This document shows, one piece after another, positions 7,104-10,910 of a stretch of DNA of 10,910 bases. The position numbers were made by a program, and so were the translations under genes. The notes under the pieces are model-generated. The model saw nothing but the letters and a program-made list of their open reading frames with translations. It made no database searches and had not been told where the DNA came from. The stretch spans positions 1-10,910 of the forward strand of contig JALLPB010003713.1 of the NCBI GenBank assembly GCA_036939975.1. Direction: 5' to 3'. The stretch's first letter is position 1; each line of letters starts with the position of its first letter. This stretch comes from Cyclostephanos tholiformis (taxonomy: Eukaryota; Bacillariophyta; Thalassiosirophyceae; Thalassiosirales; Thalassiosiraceae).

Positions 7104-7556
7104 CACCATACGCAGCGGCCGCACCATACCAGGCTTTGCCATACGCAAACCAACGCCGTCGTGGCAATGGACGATACCGCAGGCAGCACTATGCCCCGCC
7201 CGGTACCATACCCCCTCCTGTCACGCCCGTACCTCCCACCACCACACCAACGGTCGCTCCTACACCGGGACATATTCCACCCCCCCCTGCTGCCATTCCC
7301 CCAGCACCACTGGCCACTCCCGGAGGGAGCCGCAACGGTCCGCCCAATCTCAAAAAGTATTACAATAACTGGAATTTTTTGTTACTGTTGTGGTTACGAT
7401 GGCCCGATCTGGCACACCAGTCAGACGTGCAATAATCCCAAACCACACCATCAACAGGGCTGCACACGGGCCAACGTAGCGGCATATAAAGCTGCAAACA
7501 ATTCTACCAATCAATCCTGGGCAACATCAAGCTTGACGGGGAGGGGTATCGAGTAG
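7104..7556 (+). pseudogene. gag: gag of the outer element, 3' part with zinc knuckle
   Basis: This continues the outer gag after the insertion. The first section is basic (NQRRRGNGRYRR near 7150-7185), then proline-rich. At the run of six T (7375-7380) the meaningful frame moves by one base: before it the protein reads up to YYNNWN, after it FCYCCGYDGPIWHTSQTC, a zinc knuckle with Cys codons at 7380 and 7389, His at 7413 and Cys at 7428. A run of five T would join both halves. The frame ends in TAG at 7554-7556. The knuckle spacing, C-X2-C-X7-H-X4-C, is wider than the standard C-X2-C-X4-H-X4-C but close to that of the inner element. Confidence 0.78.
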
Positions 7557-7601
7557 TACTCCTAAAATAAATTTTATTTCTAGGACTCCTACACACTCGA
7601 T
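7548..7601 (+). other. AT-rich imperfect hairpin at the outer gag-pol junction
   Basis: ATCGAGT at 7548-7554 pairs with ACTCGAT at 7595-7601, and CCTAAAATAAA from 7561 pairs with TTTATTTCTAGG up to 7584 with one bulged base. The gag stop (7554-7556) and the pol ATG (7600-7602) both overlap the base of the structure. The direct repeat ACTCCTA (7558-7564 and 7585-7591) lies in the same stretch. The core is much richer in A and T than the coding DNA around it. Confidence 0.6.
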
Positions 7602-9660
7602 GACCCCCACCAATCCCTCCATTCAATCCAACAATTACTACGCGGTGCTCTCAGACTTCGACGAGGATGACGACGACGAATACACACAACAGCCCCCCGA
7701 CAAATGCAACAGTGCCGCCTCAGATCAGACTACTGCTCTGCCAAAGCGGAGCCCGACAGCCCTCTGTGATTCAGGCGCCACCAGTCATTTCATCACGGAC
7801 GACGTCCACCATGTCCTCAACAAACAACCCGCCAACAACCCCATCACCATCACCCTTCCCGATGGCGCCACCTTGCGCTCCACACACACATGTGAACTTG
7901 ACATTCCCACGTTGCGACCAGCAGCACGACAGGCGCACATTGTGCCGGGGCTTGCACACACTTCCCTCCTTTCCACTGCAAAATTTTGTGACGCCGGCTA
8001 CACGGTCACGTTCGATGCCACTTCATGCCGCGTGCGAGATGGCCCTACCGTCGTCCTCCACGGCCCCCGCGATCCATCCACAACACTTTGGACCTTACCG
8101 CTGTCCCCTACGGCACCCAGCATCGAGGACAAGCCACTAACGACAACATCACATGCGCCACACTTCGCGTCCAATGTCCACACCATTCCGCATTTACAAA
8201 ATCGAGTCAAGTTCATGCACCAAGTTCTCTTCTCCCCTCCACACCAAACCCTCTTACGGGCGGTCAACCTCGGCTTCTTGAATAATTTCCCTTTCCTCAC
8301 CGCCGACCTTATTCACAAACATCTCGCAAAATCACCAGCGACAGCTAAAGGCCGCCTCAAACTCCGTCCTGCCGGCTTCCACAGCACCCGACACGAACGC
8401 ATTCATCACGCCAACACCAATATTTTCTGTTGTGCAGCTCTCGCAGACAAACAACACGGCACATTCTACACCGACTGCACTGGACGCCTCCTTTCTCACG
8501 CCCTCAACGGACAACACCTTTTCTTTGTCGCCTACGATTACGACACCAATTACATCTTCGCTCTCCCCATATCATCCACCAGCGACAACAATATCCTCAC
8601 CACGTTCAAACAAACACACAACATGTTGACACAACGAGGATACACGCTGCGGTTTAACGTTACAGATAATCAAGCAGCTTCCACCATCAAGGCATTCATG
8701 CACGACAAAGGAGGAACAATTCAACTAGTCGAACCCAACAATCATAGGGTGAATGCAGCCAAACGTGCTATGCAAACATTTAAAAACCACTTCATTAGTG
8801 GCCCCTGCACAACAGACCCAGCCTTTCCCCTCCAATTGTGGAACTACCTCACTGACCAAGCCATTATCACATGCAATCTTCTCCGGCGCTCCCGCATTAA
8901 CCCCGATATTTCAGCATACGAACAACTACATGGTACCAAATACGATTGGAACGCCCACCCAATGGCCCCACCCGGTACTCGCGCCGTCATACACTCTTCC
9001 CCCCTCACACGCACGTCGTGGGGGCCCCACGGAATCGATGCCTGGTATTGTTGCCCTTCGGAACACCATTACCGCTGCTGTAATTTCTACGTCCCCGAAA
9101 CTAGGGCAATGCAAATTTCAGGCTCCTATGAACTGTTCCCAATACACTGTCAACTCCCCACGCTCACACCCATGGAGCATACTGAACAAGTTGCACACAA
9201 ACTCGTGCGCTGCATGGAACACCTACCTCGCACAGCACAAAAATGCATACTCACCACCATGCTCCATGCCCTGCAACAACACAAATCACAGCCAACAACA
9301 CTCAAACCAACACGTGATATCACAACGGTCCCTTGGAATGCCACAAATGACACACCGCCAGTACGCTCAAAGGGTGCCCCTTTCTCAGAGGGTGCCCCGA
9401 CAACAATTCCAACATCGACAAACCCGACATCACTACACATTGTTCGTACCGCCCCTCACATCCATTGGCGCCACACTCAGGCAAACACTCCACCGCCAAC
9501 GCACACACAGCCGGTCACACTCACTATAACACCACCGGTCACCGACATACCGGCACTACCAACAACAGATGTAAATACTACCGGACCGCGACGTTTGCCA
9601 CGCATTGCTCTCCTATCCCCACGGCACTACTCGCAGACAGCCCTCACCACGATAGATGAA
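7600..9660 (+). pseudogene. pol: Outer element protease and integrase, catalytic Glu replaced by Lys
   Basis: Residues are counted from the ATG at 7600. The N-terminus has an acidic run (DEDDDDE, 21-27). The protease active site is C56-D57-S58-G59-A60, a normal DSG, followed by TLPDGAT and LLSTAKFCDAGY. A pre-integrase region covers about 200-265. The integrase core has D292 and D356. The third acid should be at 388, because the inner element has the same spacing (64 and 32 residues), but 388 is Lys (AAA at 8761-8763) in NAAKRAMQTFK. A Pro/Thr-rich linker follows. The same frame stays open to 10038, but after the C run at 9661-9667 the protein homology moves to another frame, so the last 125 or so residues are meaningless. 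In function this would cut the polyprotein and insert the DNA copy, but integration should be dead. Confidence 0.85.
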
Positions 9661-10910
9661 CCCCCCCATCACAACCCACTGCCTTATTATGCCACTTCTG
9701 TGCCCCCACCATGCACCCTATCACTGGTGAAACAATCACAAACTACAAGAAACTCATCAAAGATCCCCTTACCGCAACCACCTGGGCGCGAGCATTTGGC
9801 AAGGAATTCGGAAACCTGGCGCAAGGCAACACCGAAACAAACACACCCGGCACAAACTCCATACATGTGTTGCCCCTCGACCACATTCAACACATCCCTA
9901 AAGACCGCACAATCACGTATGCGTGCATCATCATCGATTATAGACCACAAAAACCTGATCCCAACCGTGTCCGTATCACTGCCGGAGGAAACCTCATTAC
10001 CTACCCGGGCGAACTCACCACACGAATGGCAGACTTAGCCACAACAAAAATACTATGGAACAGTGTCATTAGCACACCACACGCTCAATACCTCTGCCTT
10101 GACATTAAAAACTTCTATCTCGGCACACCAATGGATCACTTCGAGTATATGAAAATGCCATTAGACATTGTTCCCACCCATACAACAGCCCAATACGAAC
10201 TCAACAAACATGCAAAAAATGGATTCGTATATCTCGAAGTTCGCAAGGCAATATATGGCTTGCCCCAAGCTGGCATCCTGGCCAATCAATTACTACGCCA
10301 ACGCTTACGACCACATGGCCACTACGAGGTCCGACACACACCAGGACTTTGGAAACACATCACCCAACTGGTACAATTCACACTCACCGTGGACGACTTT
10401 GGCGTCAAATATGTCGGCAAAGACAACGCCGACCACTTAATACACGCCCTGAAACAACACTACAACCTTGAGGAAGATTGGACAGGAAGTCTTTACTGCG
10501 GTATAAAACTGAAATGGGACTACACTCACCATCATGTAGACATCAGCATGCCTGGTTGTGTCACAAAACTTCTCGCCCAGTTCGACCACCCGTTCCCACC
10601 ATGTCCGCAACACTGTCCACATGAAGCACCACCTCGCCGATTTGGTGCTGACGCACAAACACCAGTTCCCCACGATGAACTCCCCGTCCTCCCCCTCACT
10701 TGCATTCGACGGCTCCCACAAATCATTGGCACTATTCTTTACTATGCCCACGTGGTCGACGTCACCACCCTTGTTGCCCTCAGTAGCATCGCCGCCGAAC
10801 AAACGTCTGCAACAGCAAACACGGAGAACAAAGTCAAACAACTCCTCGACTATCTCCACACACACTCCGACGCTACCATCTGCTACAATGCCTCCGACAT
10901 GATCCTTAAT
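9660..10910 (+). pseudogene. pol: Outer element reverse transcriptase, frameshifted, cut by the window end
   Basis: A frame open from 9660 (after a stop at 9657-9659) to the last base carries the RT domain. Recognisable parts are CHFCAPTMHPITGE (from 9690), DPNRVRITAGGNLITYPGE, the motif LCLDIKNFYLGTPM with the first catalytic Asp, VRKAIYGLPQAGILANQL, and FTLTVDDFGVKYVGK with the Asp pair. It ends in YNASDMILN, just where RNase H should begin. It is in the -1 frame relative to integrase, and the shift must fall in the overlap of open frames starting at 9660, most likely at the seven C at 9661-9667. The counterparts in the inner element are DIKDFYLCTPM and FTLVVDDFGVKY. The RT itself shows no stop and keeps its catalytic residues. 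Confidence 0.88.

Larger units (their letters stand above)
1..10910 (+). mobile_element. Outer Ty1/copia-type LTR retrotransposon, partial, degenerate, split by a nested element
   Basis: The order 5' LTR end, gag, protease, integrase, reverse transcriptase on the + strand is the Ty1/copia order, with integrase before RT. The pieces join across the nested insertion: removing 1244-7098 plus one copy of the 5-bp duplication leaves gag in the same frame on both sides, in a proline- and alanine-rich linker. The copy carries two in-frame stops in gag, three apparent one-base frame breaks, and a changed catalytic residue in integrase, so as read it cannot make a working polyprotein. The left LTR is truncated by the window start. 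RNase H and the 3' LTR lie beyond the right end. Some frame breaks sit in homopolymers and could be assembly errors. Confidence 0.9.

Noticed and set aside
9661..10038. C-terminal 125 residues of the outer integrase frame as a real protein domain
   Set aside because: The RT homology in this interval is in another frame; the residues in the integrase frame are a by-product of the shift.
1..10910. CRISPR array, prokaryotic operon, rRNA genes
   Set aside because: I saw no regularly spaced repeats, no ribosome-binding-site pattern and no RNA gene; both polyproteins are of copia type, which points to a eukaryote.

Overview
The window looks like repeat-rich nuclear DNA of a eukaryote, most likely a diatom or another stramenopile. 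It contains no host gene that I can support. Everything in it belongs to two LTR retrotransposons of the Ty1/copia type, one inserted inside the other. The host guess rests on how the proteins read: the pre-integrase region, the long gag, the RT motif with VDDFGVKY and the DIK(N/D)FYL motif resemble the copia lineages I know from diatoms (often called CoDi). I could not search a database, so the host is an inference.

Outer element, + strand, 1-10910 and running off both ends. It starts in the end of its 5' LTR (about 1-89) and a very short leader. Its gag is broken into two pieces (111-1243 and 7104-7556) by the second element. A gag-pol junction with an odd AT-rich hairpin follows, then protease and integrase (7600 to about 9660), then reverse transcriptase in another frame (9660-10910, cut by the window end before RNase H). 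This copy is damaged: it has in-frame stops at 598 and 937, frame breaks near 256, at the T run 7375-7380 and at the C run 9661-9667, and Lys at the place of the integrase catalytic Glu.

Inner element, - strand, 1244-7098, 5855 bp. It is complete: two identical 265-bp LTRs beginning TG and ending CA, flanked by a 5-bp target duplication TCCAC (1239-1243 and 7099-7103). On its own strand the order is 5' LTR, primer-binding region, gag with a zinc knuckle, protease, integrase, reverse transcriptase, RNase H, polypurine tract and 3' LTR. Gag and pol lie in one reading frame of 5241 nt (6789 down to 1549). That frame is interrupted three times, each time by TGA, and it also ends in TGA. Identical LTRs mean the insertion is recent.

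The most interesting signal is at the start of each element. In the inner element the 13 bases directly after the 5' LTR, where the primer-binding site should be, are the exact reverse complement of 13 bases inside the LTR, 55 nt away. The outer element has a similar 10-bp pair around its LTR end. This suggests that these copia elements may prime reverse transcription from their own RNA, as Tf1 of fission yeast does, instead of using a tRNA. The all-TGA interruptions and the hairpin or mini-intron-like insert at the outer gag-pol junction are the next best leads.
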